Of a stretch of 64,000 nucleotides of DNA, positions 57,676 through 64,000 are shown in pieces. Where the stretch lies: assembly GCF_027622945.1 (NCBI RefSeq), contig NZ_JAPZVQ010000001.1:287183-351182 (forward strand), read 5' to 3'. The position numbers were made by a program, and so were the translations under genes. The notes under the pieces were generated by a model, which made no database searches, was not told the origin of the DNA, and saw only the letters and a list, made by a program, of their open reading frames with translations. Position 1 is the first letter of the stretch; every line of letters starts with the position of its first letter. Origin of the DNA: Glycomyces lechevalierae (GTDB lineage Bacteria; Actinomycetota; Actinomycetes; Mycobacteriales; Micromonosporaceae).

Positions 57676-58266
57676 ATGACTCCCGTCCCGACCCGCACCC
57701 GCCCGCAGCCGCACCGCCGCACGGGCGCTCCCACGGTCACCGTCACCATCGAGATCCCCGCCGACGACCCGCGGCTCGTCCGCCGCCTCACCGCCGCCCT
57801 CGCCGGCATCGGCCAGAGCCGCATCACCGTCGCCCCGGATGTCCCCGCCCTGGAAGCGGCCCAGCCGGAAGCGGCCCCGCCCGCCGGGCCGAAGGCCGCG
57901 CCCGCGCTCGTCATCGACGTGCCCGGCCGCGAGGTGCTCCTGCGCGGTGCGCCGGTCGCCTTGACCCGCTTGGAGTTCGAGCTCCTGGCCTTCCTCGCGC
58001 GCTACCCCGGGATGGTCCACACGCGGGCCGAGCTGCTCCAGTACGTCTGGGAGACACCGGACACCGGGCTCGCCGGACGCACCGTCGACGTCCACGTGCG
58101 GCGCCTGCGGTCCAAGCTCGGGGAGTTCGACGAGCTGGTGGGCACCGTGCGCGGGGTCGGCTACCGGTTCGCGCGCAGCCGCGAGGTGGAGTACCGCACC
58201 GGGACGGCCTCCCCTGCGGCGGACCGGCTCCTCGGGATCGAATTCCCACCATCCAAGAATTCCTAG
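57676..58266 (+). CDS. orphan OmpR-type winged-helix regulator without receiver domain
   Basis: A 196-residue protein with a proline/alanine-rich N-terminal half containing VTVTIEIPADDPRLVRRLTAALAGIGQSRITV (small alpha-beta segment, not a receiver) and a C-terminal Trans_reg_C winged helix (about 100-175): LTRLEFELLAFLARYPGMVHTRAELLQYVWE, TVDVHVRRLRSKLGEFDELVGTVRGVGYRF. It has no phospho-acceptor Asp, so it is probably not a two-component regulator. ATG 57676 has AAGG upstream; GTG 57625 in frame is possible. It lies between egtA and the sulfonate operon, with TCCTA/TAGGA elements on both sides, and is my candidate for the factor that binds them. Confidence 0.8.
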   Translation: MTPVPTRTRPQPHRRTGAPTVTVTIEIPADDPRLVRRLTAALAGIGQSRITVAPDVPALEAAQPEAAPPAGPKAAPALVIDVPGREVLLRGAPVALTRLEFELLAFLARYPGMVHTRAELLQYVWETPDTGLAGRTVDVHVRRLRSKLGEFDELVGTVRGVGYRFARSREVEYRTGTASPAADRLLGIEFPPSKNS

Positions 58267-58279
58267 TATTTCGATAGGA
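58261..58279. promoter_or_regulatory. TCCTA-N9-TAGGA element before the cysteine leader/sulfonate operon
   Basis: TCCTA-gtatttcga-TAGGA. It overlaps the stop codon of the winged-helix gene (58264-58266) and ends 21 bases before the leader-peptide ATG, in the -35/-10 zone of the operon promoter. Confidence 0.75.
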
Positions 58280-58299
58280 CTACTGCTATCGTTCATCGC

Positions 58300-58386
58300 A
58301 TGAAGTCCGCCAGCGTCCTCACGCGGCGGCGCGAGATCGACCAGATGCGCGCCGCCAGCGCCCTGTGTCAGCCGCGAATGCGCTAG
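58300..58386 (+). CDS. putative cysteine leader peptide of the sulfur operon
   Basis: A 28-residue frame, MKSASVLTRRREIDQMR then AASALCQPRMR, ending TAG. This is the pattern of actinobacterial putative leader peptides (RRxxID...R..SALC) found before sulfur-assimilation operons, where stalling at the Cys codon (here TGT 58366-58368) senses cysteinyl-tRNA supply. There is no Shine-Dalgarno, so the mRNA may be leaderless. Hairpin alternatives follow immediately. Confidence 0.75.
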   Translation: MKSASVLTRRREIDQMRAASALCQPRMR

Positions 58387-58424
58387 AGCGCAGCCCCGTC
58401 GCGGGCAGCACCACGGCTGCGCTC
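58369..58424 (+). promoter_or_regulatory. putative attenuator following the cysteine leader
   Basis: GAGCGCAGCC (58386-58395) pairs perfectly with GGCTGCGCTC (58415-58424). The competing partner CAGCCG (58369-58374), directly after the Cys codon, pairs with CGGCTG (58414-58419). A ribosome held at TGT would cover CAGCCG. No U-tract follows the stem, so control might also act on translation or through Rho. Confidence 0.5.
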
Positions 58425-58531
58425 GATCTCAACTCCCATCTGCGATTCCCCAACGGGCCCAAAGGGTCCGTCCCCGGCGCGCGCCCTCGACCGGTGCGCC
58501 CGCCCAGACCTCCCACCGTAAGGACTCCGAC

Positions 58532-59077
58532 GTGACCGTCGACATCGCGCTGACCACTGTGGTCGGCAATCCGAAACGCCTCTCCCGCACCCTGTCCACC
58601 GCCGAAGCGCTCACCGCCGCCATCGGCGCCGAACTCGGGGCCGAGCCGCACCCGGCCTCGATCGACCTCGCCGAGCTGTACCTGGACGGCATCGAGCCCC
58701 CGCACGACGGGTTCGAGCACGCCGTCACGCGGATCGCCAAGGGCCGGGTGCTCATCGTGGGCACACCCGTCTACAAGGCCAGCTACACCGGCCTGCTCAA
58801 GCTCTTCCTCGACCAGCTCCCGCCCCGGGCCCTCGAAGGGGTCCTGGCCGTGCCGGTCACCATCGCCGCCTCGGCCGAGCACCGGCTGCTCGCCGACCTC
58901 CAGCTGCGGCCGGTCCTCGCCGAACTCGGCGCGAGCCTGCCCGTGCCGTCGCTGACCCTGCGGGAGAGCGAACTCGCCGAGCTGCCCGAGCACGTCGGCG
59001 CGTGGACCGAGGCGCACATTCCGGCCATCGAAGCCGCGCTCGCCTTGGGCCGCAAGCCGATCGGGGCGCTGGCATGA
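58532..59077 (+). CDS. NAD(P)H-dependent FMN reductase (flavodoxin fold, SsuE/MsuE-like)
   Basis: A 181-residue flavodoxin-like reductase: IALTTVVGNPKRLSRTLSTAEAL (phosphate loop variant), ASIDLAELY, VLIVGTPVYKASYTGLLKLFLDQLPPRALEG, typical of SsuE/MsuE-type FMN reductases that feed FMNH2 to two-component monooxygenases. Start is GTG 58532 with AAGGA upstream. Its stop overlaps the next start (ATGA). It is the first large gene after the cysteine leader, so its expression should follow sulfur limitation. Confidence 0.85.
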   Translation: MTVDIALTTVVGNPKRLSRTLSTAEALTAAIGAELGAEPHPASIDLAELYLDGIEPPHDGFEHAVTRIAKGRVLIVGTPVYKASYTGLLKLFLDQLPPRALEGVLAVPVTIAASAEHRLLADLQLRPVLAELGASLPVPSLTLRESELAELPEHVGAWTEAHIPAIEAALALGRKPIGALA

Positions 59078-59583
59078 GCGCGCGACTCGAAGCCCGCGCC
59101 GGGGTGGCGCCCGAGGCGTTCCGGACCCTGTTCCGCGCCCACCCCGCGGGTGTGACCGTGGTGTGCGCGGACGCCGGGGACGGCCCGGCCGGGTTCACGG
59201 CCACCTCGCTCACCTCGGTGTCCATCGACCCGCCGCTCGTGTCGTTCGCCATCGCCACCGGGTCCTCGGCCTGGCCGGCGGTGCGGGACGCCGCGAGCCT
59301 CACCGTGAACTTCCTGTCCTCCGGGCAGCACGAGATCGCGACCCGCTTCGCCACCAGCGGCATCGACCGCTTCGGCGGGCCGACCCTGTGGTCGCGCCTC
59401 GAGAGCGGCGAGCCGGTGCTCGACAACGCCCCGTCGTACCTGCGGGCCGTCGTCACCGACCGCATCGAGGCCGGGGACCACCACGTGGTCCTGGCCCTGG
59501 TGGTGGGCGCCGAGACCGGCGACGACCATGAACCGCTGGTCTACCACGCGGGCGGCTACTGCGCCGCCGCGCCGCTCGACTGA
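59074..59583 (+). CDS. flavin reductase domain protein (HpaC/NtaB-like)
   Basis: A 169-residue flavin_Reduct domain: FRTLFRAHPAGVTVVCADAGDGPAGFTATSLTSVSIDPPLVSFAIATGSSAWPAVRDAASLTVNFLSS in pieces, ending GDHHVVLALVVGAE and YHAGGYCAA. These reductases use NAD(P)H to supply free FMNH2. The operon thus carries two unrelated flavin reductases for one monooxygenase, which suggests either redundancy or a partner for each of two oxygenases, only one of which is here. Confidence 0.87.
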   Translation: MSARLEARAGVAPEAFRTLFRAHPAGVTVVCADAGDGPAGFTATSLTSVSIDPPLVSFAIATGSSAWPAVRDAASLTVNFLSSGQHEIATRFATSGIDRFGGPTLWSRLESGEPVLDNAPSYLRAVVTDRIEAGDHHVVLALVVGAETGDDHEPLVYHAGGYCAAAPLD

Positions 59584-59621
59584 CCCGACTCCCTCCAGAC
59601 TTTCTTGAAAGGCCAATCCCC

Positions 59622-60686
59622 ATGCCATCCAACGTGACCCGCAGGACCCTCATAGCCGGCACGCCCGCCGTCGCGGCGCTCGCGCTCGCGGCCTGCTCCG
59701 AAGAACCGTCCGGGCCCGTGCTCGCGGCGGACGCGGCGATCCCCGCCGAAGTCCCGGAAGGGACGGTCCTCGTCGTCGGGGACCCGCAGAACCAGATCGC
59801 GTACGAGCTCTCCGGGCTGAGCAAGGAGCTGCCGTTCGAGGTCGAGTGGGCCAACATCTCCGGCGGCCCCAAGACCGCCGAGGCGTTCCGCGCCAAGTCC
59901 CTCGACATCGGCTCCGTGGCGGACATCCCGCCGATCCACACCAACTGGACGGGCCTGCCGACGAAGATCGTCGCGGCCTCCTACCGGGTCGACCCGCTGG
60001 CGCACCCGATCTACGACCTCGGCATCGCCCCGGGCGCGGACGTCAAGAGCCTGGAAGACCTGGCGGGCAAGCGGATCGCCTACTCCCCCGGGCAGGCGCA
60101 GGGCGCGTTGATCCTGCGGGTGCTCGACGCCGCCGGGCTGACCCAGGACGACGTGGAGCTCGTGGAGCTGCCGAGCACCGGCGACACGTACTCGAACGCG
60201 CTGGCCGGCGGTGAGGTCGACGTCGCGCCGATCGGCGACTCGCAGGTCAAGTCGTACCTCAACAAGTACGGCCCCGACGGCGGCACGACGATCCCGCACG
60301 GCATCCGCGACGACCCGTGGCTGCTGTACGCGCCCGTCGAGGTGCTGGAGAACGCGGACAAGGCCGCCGCGATCGCCGCGTACGTCAAGCTCTGGGGCGC
60401 GGCCCGGCTGTGGACCCGCGCGAACAAGGACGCGTGGATCAACGCCTGGTTCGTCGAGCACGAAGGACTGTCCTACGAGGACGGCGAGTATCTGTTCGAC
60501 AGGCAAGGCGAGCCGGACTTCCCCGCCGACTGGACCGAGGGCATCGAGCGCCACCAGGAGACCATCGAGATCCTCGCCGAAGGCACCGGCAACGAAGTGC
60601 TCGACGCGGAGGACCTGTACGACCGGCGGTTCGAACCGCTGGTGGCCGAGGGCATCGCGGAGTACGGAGAGGCAGGTGCGCCGTGA
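59622..60686 (+). CDS. ssuA: ABC substrate-binding lipoprotein, sulfonate type (SsuA-like)
   Basis: A 354-residue binding protein. Its N-terminus has a twin-arginine-like start (NVTRRTLIAG) with lipobox LAAC (ALALAACSEE), so it may be a Tat lipoprotein. The core is NMT1/SsuA-like: VVGDPQNQIAYELSG, FEVEWANISGGPKTAEAFRAKSLDIGSVADIPP, LEDLAGKRIAYSPGQAQGALILRVLDAAGL and GGEVDVAPIGDSQVKSYL. Sulfonates, taurine or sulfate esters are likely ligands. GAAAGG precedes ATG 59622, and its stop overlaps the permease start. Confidence 0.82.
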   Translation: MPSNVTRRTLIAGTPAVAALALAACSEEPSGPVLAADAAIPAEVPEGTVLVVGDPQNQIAYELSGLSKELPFEVEWANISGGPKTAEAFRAKSLDIGSVADIPPIHTNWTGLPTKIVAASYRVDPLAHPIYDLGIAPGADVKSLEDLAGKRIAYSPGQAQGALILRVLDAAGLTQDDVELVELPSTGDTYSNALAGGEVDVAPIGDSQVKSYLNKYGPDGGTTIPHGIRDDPWLLYAPVEVLENADKAAAIAAYVKLWGAARLWTRANKDAWINAWFVEHEGLSYEDGEYLFDRQGEPDFPADWTEGIERHQETIEILAEGTGNEVLDAEDLYDRRFEPLVAEGIAEYGEAGAP

Positions 60687-61546
60687 CCGCCGTCGACGTC
60701 AAACCCGCCGAGACCGACCTCTCGGGCCACGACGACGCGGCCGGCGGGCGGGCCTCGCGCCCGCGCGGCAAGCGCCGCCTCGGGCCCGGCAAGGCGATCC
60801 CGCTCGGGTACCTCATCGGCCCGCTCCTGCTCCTGGGCGTCTGGATCTGGGGCTCGGCGGCGGGCTGGATCGACCCGCGCGTGCTCACCGCCCCGTGGAC
60901 GGTGGCGACCGCCGCGTGGGACCTGTGGGAGTCCGGGCGGCTCGGCCCGGACCTGCTCGTCTCGGCCCGGCGGTTCGCGCTCGGCCTCGCCTTCGGCGTC
61001 GCCGCCGGGCTCGCCCTGGCGCTGGTCTCCGGGCTGAGCCGCTGGGGCGAGGCCGTCGTGGACGGGCCGGTGCAGCTCAAGCGCTCCATCCCGAACCTCG
61101 CACTGCTCCCGTTGCTGCTCTTGTGGTTCGGCATCGACGAGCGGATGAAGATCATCACGATCGCGCTCGGCGTGCTCATCCCGATCTACCTCCACACCCA
61201 CAACGGCCTGCGCTCGATCGACGGCCGCTACGCCGAGCTCGCCGAGACGCTGCGGCTCGGCCCGGCGGCCTTCATCGGCCGCGTGGTCCTGCCCGGCGCG
61301 CTCCCCGGGTTCTTCCTGGGGCTGCGCTTCGCCGTCACGGCCTCGTGGCTGTCCCTCGTCGTGGTCGAGCAGGTCAACGCCACCAGCGGCATCGGCTACA
61401 TGATGCTGCTGGCCGGCACGTACGGGCAGACCGACGTCATCATCGTCGGCCTCGTCCTCTACGGCCTCTTGGGCCTCGGCTCCGACGCCATCGTCCGCAT
61501 CGCACAGAGGAGGGTCCTGTCATGGCGACGAACGCTCGAGGACTGA
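60683..61546 (+). CDS. ssuC: ABC permease, sulfonate/nitrate/taurine type (SsuC-like)
   Basis: A 287-residue permease starting at GTG 60683 (GTGA overlap). After a 45-residue charged N-terminus come six helices, with DPRVLTAPWTVATAAWDLWESGRLGPDLLVSARRFALGLAFG and the EAA-like loop YAELAETLRLGPAAFIGRVVLPGALPGFFLGLRF, both standard for SsuC/TauC permeases. It forms the channel with the SsuB-like ATPase, whose start lies 25 bases inside its 3' end. Confidence 0.87.
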   Translation: MTAVDVKPAETDLSGHDDAAGGRASRPRGKRRLGPGKAIPLGYLIGPLLLLGVWIWGSAAGWIDPRVLTAPWTVATAAWDLWESGRLGPDLLVSARRFALGLAFGVAAGLALALVSGLSRWGEAVVDGPVQLKRSIPNLALLPLLLLWFGIDERMKIITIALGVLIPIYLHTHNGLRSIDGRYAELAETLRLGPAAFIGRVVLPGALPGFFLGLRFAVTASWLSLVVVEQVNATSGIGYMMLLAGTYGQTDVIIVGLVLYGLLGLGSDAIVRIAQRRVLSWRRTLED

Positions 61547-62271
61547 CCGCCGCGACCACGGTCCGCATCCGCGACCTGCACCGCTCCTTCACCGACGACC
61601 GGCCCGTGCTCTCCGGGCTCGACCTCGCCATCGAACCCGGCGAGTTCGTCGCCCTCCTGGGCCGCTCCGGCTCGGGCAAGTCGACGCTCCTGCGGGCCCT
61701 CGCGGGTCTGGACCAGGATGCCCGGGGCACCGGCGACATCGAAGTGCCCGAACAGGTCTCGGTGGTGTTCCAGGACTCGCGGCTGCTGCCGTGGCAGCGG
61801 GTGCTCAGCAACGTGGTGATCGGCCTCAAAGGTCCGGACGCCAAGGCCCGGGGCCGCGAGGCCCTGGCCGAGGTGGGGCTCGCCGGGCGCGAACGGGCCT
61901 GGCCCCGCGAGCTCTCCGGCGGCGAGCAGCAGCGCGTGGCGCTCGCCCGCTCGCTGGTACGCGAACCCGAACTGCTCCTCGCAGACGAGCCCTTCGGGGC
62001 CCTGGACGCCTTGACCCGCATCAAGATGCACGGGCTCCTGCGGGCCCTCTACGAGCGGCACCAGCCCGCCGTCCTGCTCGTGACGCACGACGTGGACGAG
62101 GCGATAGTCCTCGCGGACCGGGTGCTCGTCCTGGACTCGGGGAACGTGCGGACCGAGCGGCGCATCGACCTCGACGGCCACCGCGACCCGTCCGACCCGC
62201 GCTTCGCCCGGATCCGCACCGAACTGCTCGCCGCGCTCGGCCTGGGCGCCGACCTCAAGGAGACCGCATGA
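61522..62271 (+). CDS. ssuB: ABC ATP-binding protein, sulfonate type (SsuB-like)
   Basis: A 249-residue ATPase: Walker A LLGRSGSGKSTLLRALAGLD near residue 45, Q-loop VVFQDSRLLPWQRVLSNV, signature LSGGEQQRVALARSLV, Walker B LLLADEPFGALDALTR and switch His LVTHDVDEAI. The SRLLPWQ Q-loop context is diagnostic of SsuB/TauB/NrtC transporters. AGAGGAGGG precedes ATG 61522. The final four bases overlap the monooxygenase start. Confidence 0.9.
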   Translation: MATNARGLTAATTVRIRDLHRSFTDDRPVLSGLDLAIEPGEFVALLGRSGSGKSTLLRALAGLDQDARGTGDIEVPEQVSVVFQDSRLLPWQRVLSNVVIGLKGPDAKARGREALAEVGLAGRERAWPRELSGGEQQRVALARSLVREPELLLADEPFGALDALTRIKMHGLLRALYERHQPAVLLVTHDVDEAIVLADRVLVLDSGNVRTERRIDLDGHRDPSDPRFARIRTELLAALGLGADLKETA

Positions 62272-63635
62272 GCCCCAAGCCCTTGCACCTCAACGCGTTC
62301 CTGATGAACACCGGCCACCACGAGGCCTCCTGGCGGCTCCCCGAGTCCGACCCGCTCTCCTCCACGAAGATCGGGCACTACGCGAACCTCGCGCAGATCG
62401 CCGAGCGAGGGAAGCTCGACTCGGTGTTCTTCGCGGACTCGCCGTCGCTGTGGGGCGACATCGGCAGGCGCCCTTCGGGATCGCTCGAGCCGACGGTGGT
62501 CCTTGCGGCCCTGGCGGCCGTGACCGAGCACATCGGACTCATCGCGACCGCGTCCACGACGTACAACGAGCCGTACAACCTGGCGCGGCGCTTCGCCTCG
62601 ATCGACCACCTCTCCGGCGGCCGGGCGGGGTGGAACATCGTCACCACCGCGACGCTCGACGCGGCCCGCAACTTCAACCTCGACGCGCTGCCGACCCACG
62701 CCGCGCGGTACGAGCGGGCCGAGGAGTTCCTGCGGGTCGCGAAGCGGCTCTGGGACTCCTGGGACGACTCGGCCATCTTGGGCGACAAGGAGACCGGACT
62801 CTGGGGCGACCAGCGCCTGGTCTACCCCGCCGAGCACGCGGGCGAGCACTTCCAGGTCGCCGGCGCGCTCAACGTGCCCCGCTCCCCGCAAGGGCACCCG
62901 CTGCTCGTGCAGGCCGGGTCCTCCGAGAGCGGCCGGGCCTTCGCCGCCGCGCACGCCGAGGCGGTGTTCACCGCCCAGCAGACCCTCGAAGAGGCCCAGG
63001 CGTTCTACGCCGACCTCAAGCGCCGGGCCGCCGCATTCGGGCGCGACCCCGGCCAGGTGCTGGTGCTGCCGGGCATCGTGCCGGTCCTCGGCGACACCGA
63101 GGCCGAAGCGCGCGAACTGGAGGCCGAGCTCGACCGGCTCATCGTCGCCGAGTACGCCCGCGACAACCTCGCCGGGCTCCTCGGCGTCGCGCCCGAGGAA
63201 CTGGACCTCGACGCGGAACTGCCGGCGAACCTGCGGCCCGAGTCCGAGATCGAGGGTATGAAGAGCCGCTACACGCTGGTCGTCGAGCTGGCGCGGCGCG
63301 AGCGGCTGACCGTGCGGCAGCTGATCGGCCGCCTCGGCGGCGGGCGCGGGCACCGCACCTTCAGCGGCACGCCCGAGCAGGTCGCGGACGCCATCGTCGA
63401 CTGGGCCGACAACGGCGCGGCGGACGGGTTCAACATCATGCCCGCCGTGATGCCCTCGGGCCTGGAGGCCTTCGTGGACAAGGTGGTGCCGATCCTCCAG
63501 GAGCGCGGCCGGTTCCGCACCGAGTACACCGGCACCACGCTGCGCGAGCACTACGGCCTCCCGCGCCCGGAGAACCCGCGGCGTCGCGAGGCGCTCGAGA
63601 CGGCGGTGAGGGGCGTCCTCGCCCACTCCCGCTAG
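62268..63635 (+). CDS. NtaA/SnaA/DszA-family FMNH2-dependent monooxygenase
   Basis: A 455-residue luciferase-like oxygenase of the NtaA/SnaA/DszA/SoxA family: LHLNAFLMNTGHHEASWRLP, YANLAQIAERGKLDSVFFADSPSLWGD, SRxxNx-type TTYNEPYNLARRFASIDHLSGGRAGWNIVTTATLDAARNFN, VQAGSSESGRAFAAAHAEAVFTAQQ, and a C-terminal FNIMPAVMPSGLEAFVDKVVPILQERG. Members oxidise EDTA-like ligands, dibenzothiophene sulfone or alkyl sulfones using FMNH2. In a sulfonate operon with two flavin reductases, sulfone or sulfonate desulfurisation is likely. It differs from SsuD. A terminator follows. Confidence 0.87.
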   Translation: MSPKPLHLNAFLMNTGHHEASWRLPESDPLSSTKIGHYANLAQIAERGKLDSVFFADSPSLWGDIGRRPSGSLEPTVVLAALAAVTEHIGLIATASTTYNEPYNLARRFASIDHLSGGRAGWNIVTTATLDAARNFNLDALPTHAARYERAEEFLRVAKRLWDSWDDSAILGDKETGLWGDQRLVYPAEHAGEHFQVAGALNVPRSPQGHPLLVQAGSSESGRAFAAAHAEAVFTAQQTLEEAQAFYADLKRRAAAFGRDPGQVLVLPGIVPVLGDTEAEARELEAELDRLIVAEYARDNLAGLLGVAPEELDLDAELPANLRPESEIEGMKSRYTLVVELARRERLTVRQLIGRLGGGRGHRTFSGTPEQVADAIVDWADNGAADGFNIMPAVMPSGLEAFVDKVVPILQERGRFRTEYTGTTLREHYGLPRPENPRRREALETAVRGVLAHSR

Positions 63636-63641
63636 TGACGC

Positions 63642-63675
63642 CCCCGCGGAGCGGCCGCACCTCCGCTCCGCGGGG
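63642..63675 (+). terminator. hairpin ending the sulfur operon
   Basis: A 13-base perfect stem CCCCGCGGAGCGG / CCGCTCCGCGGGG around an 8-base loop, 6 bases after the monooxygenase stop. Confidence 0.8.
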
Positions 63676-63782
63676 TCTTGGACGGTCGGCGGGGGGGGTG
63701 CCCCGCACCCGGCGGGGAACCCGGGGGCGGCGCGTTTTGGTTGCCCGCCCCGCCGCGCGGCGGGGCCTGGGCCGGGGGGGGC
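63676..63782. other. G-rich intergenic stretch; suspect sequence
   Basis: About 107 bases dominated by G and C runs (8 G near 63692 and near 63774), with no gene or repeat I can recognise. It resembles the tracts at 33.5 and 45.4 kb and may be poorly sequenced. Confidence 0.4.
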
Positions 63783-63813
63783 CCGGATTCCCGATCAGCT
63801 CGCGGGAATCCGG
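63783..63813 (-). terminator. hairpin after the leftward cupin gene
   Basis: An 11-base perfect stem CCGGATTCCCG / CGGGAATCCGG with a 9-base loop, 15 bases after the stop at 63828. Confidence 0.75.
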
Positions 63814-63827
63814 TCGCCGACGCTTTT

Positions 63828-64000
63828 TCATGCCCCGGGCGGAAGCTGGACGGTCATGACGAGCGTGCAGGTCCCCGTGCCCGCCCCGAAGTAGGCGTGC
63901 GGGACGTCGCCGCCGAAGGCCGCGGTCTGCCCTGCTTCGAGCGCGTGCTCCGTGCCGTCCACGACCAGGGTCATCCGCCCGGTCATGACGTTGACGGTCT
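63828..64000 (-). CDS. 3' part of a cupin-domain protein, probably an XRE-cupin regulator
   Basis: The frame enters from the right edge and stops at 63828; 56 complete codons are visible. It reads TVNVMTGRMTLVVDGTEHALEAGQ, AAFGGDVPHAYFGAGTGTCTLVMTVQLPPGA, a cupin barrel with the conserved PHAYFGAG turn. Such tails occur in XRE-family regulators with a C-terminal cupin sensor; the DNA-binding part would lie outside the window. The convergent orientation to the sulfur operon gives no functional link. Confidence 0.7.
   Translation of the reverse strand, partial: TVNVMTGRMTLVVDGTEHALEAGQTAAFGGDVPHAYFGAGTGTCTLVMTVQLPPGA

Noticed and set aside
1..64000. Prophage, integrative element, transposase or attachment site
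   Set aside because: No integrase, transposase, terminase, tRNA gene or direct-repeat boundary was seen; the regions of odd base use are better explained as sequence defects or gene decay.

Overview
The window is high-GC DNA (mostly above 70 % G+C by eye) with strong third-position GC, many GTG and TTG starts, GTGA/ATGA start-stop overlaps and purine-rich Shine-Dalgarno sites. The families are actinobacterial: an Rv2466c-type DsbA relative linked to mycothiol chemistry, the ergothioneine enzyme EgtA, a WS/DGAT acyltransferase, a GH62-CBM2 arabinofuranosidase, a carbohydrate ABC importer with no ATPase of its own, and a short cysteine leader peptide of the kind found before sulfur operons. I read it as the chromosome of a soil or plant-associated filamentous actinomycete. 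A Glycomyces-like origin is a guess. I saw no rRNA, tRNA, CRISPR array, insertion sequence or phage gene.

Layout. 0-16 kb: small regulator/transporter units (GlxA regulator, TetR-DoxX pair, LeuE exporter, truncated hemoglobin, AI-2E-type membrane protein, WS/DGAT, an MMPL pump, an ArsR regulator with a coiled-coil membrane protein), then two sulfotransferases around an AlkZ-like protein. 15-28 kb: a secreted GH62 arabinofuranosidase, an ABC exporter divergent from a DesKR-like two-component pair, tandem metallo-beta-lactamase-fold hydrolases facing a truncated LysR regulator, a class A beta-lactamase-fold protein, and a YtrA-type GntR/ABC unit. 28-43 kb: a large subtilase, a MarR-controlled thiol-oxidoreductase/MFS operon, a gene broken by a nonsense codon, a WYL regulator facing a VOC gene, an aminotransferase, an EamA transporter behind a possible leader-peptide attenuator, UppP and a lipoprotein peptidase. 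43-57 kb: a LacI-controlled oligosaccharide uptake operon with a GH13 glucosidase, an orphan KdpDE pair, a PL8 lyase and EgtA. 57.5-63.7 kb: a sulfur block with an orphan winged-helix regulator, a cysteine leader peptide, two flavin reductases, a sulfonate-type ABC importer and a DszA/NtaA-type flavin monooxygenase.

The most interesting signal is an inverted repeat, TCCTA-N9-TAGGA. It occurs before egtA, before the orphan winged-helix gene (one mismatch), before the cysteine leader/sulfonate operon, and again 47 kb away before a sulfotransferase gene. This suggests a local sulfur/thiol regulon. Second is a leader before the EamA transporter, with an 11-codon peptide ending in PPPAA and two mutually exclusive hairpins.

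Caution: three places (about 33.45-33.57, 45.41-45.48 and 63.68-63.78 kb) carry long G or C runs. The first lies between a 36-base segment and a corrupted copy of it, which looks like an assembly error. Conclusions drawn across these points should be provisional.
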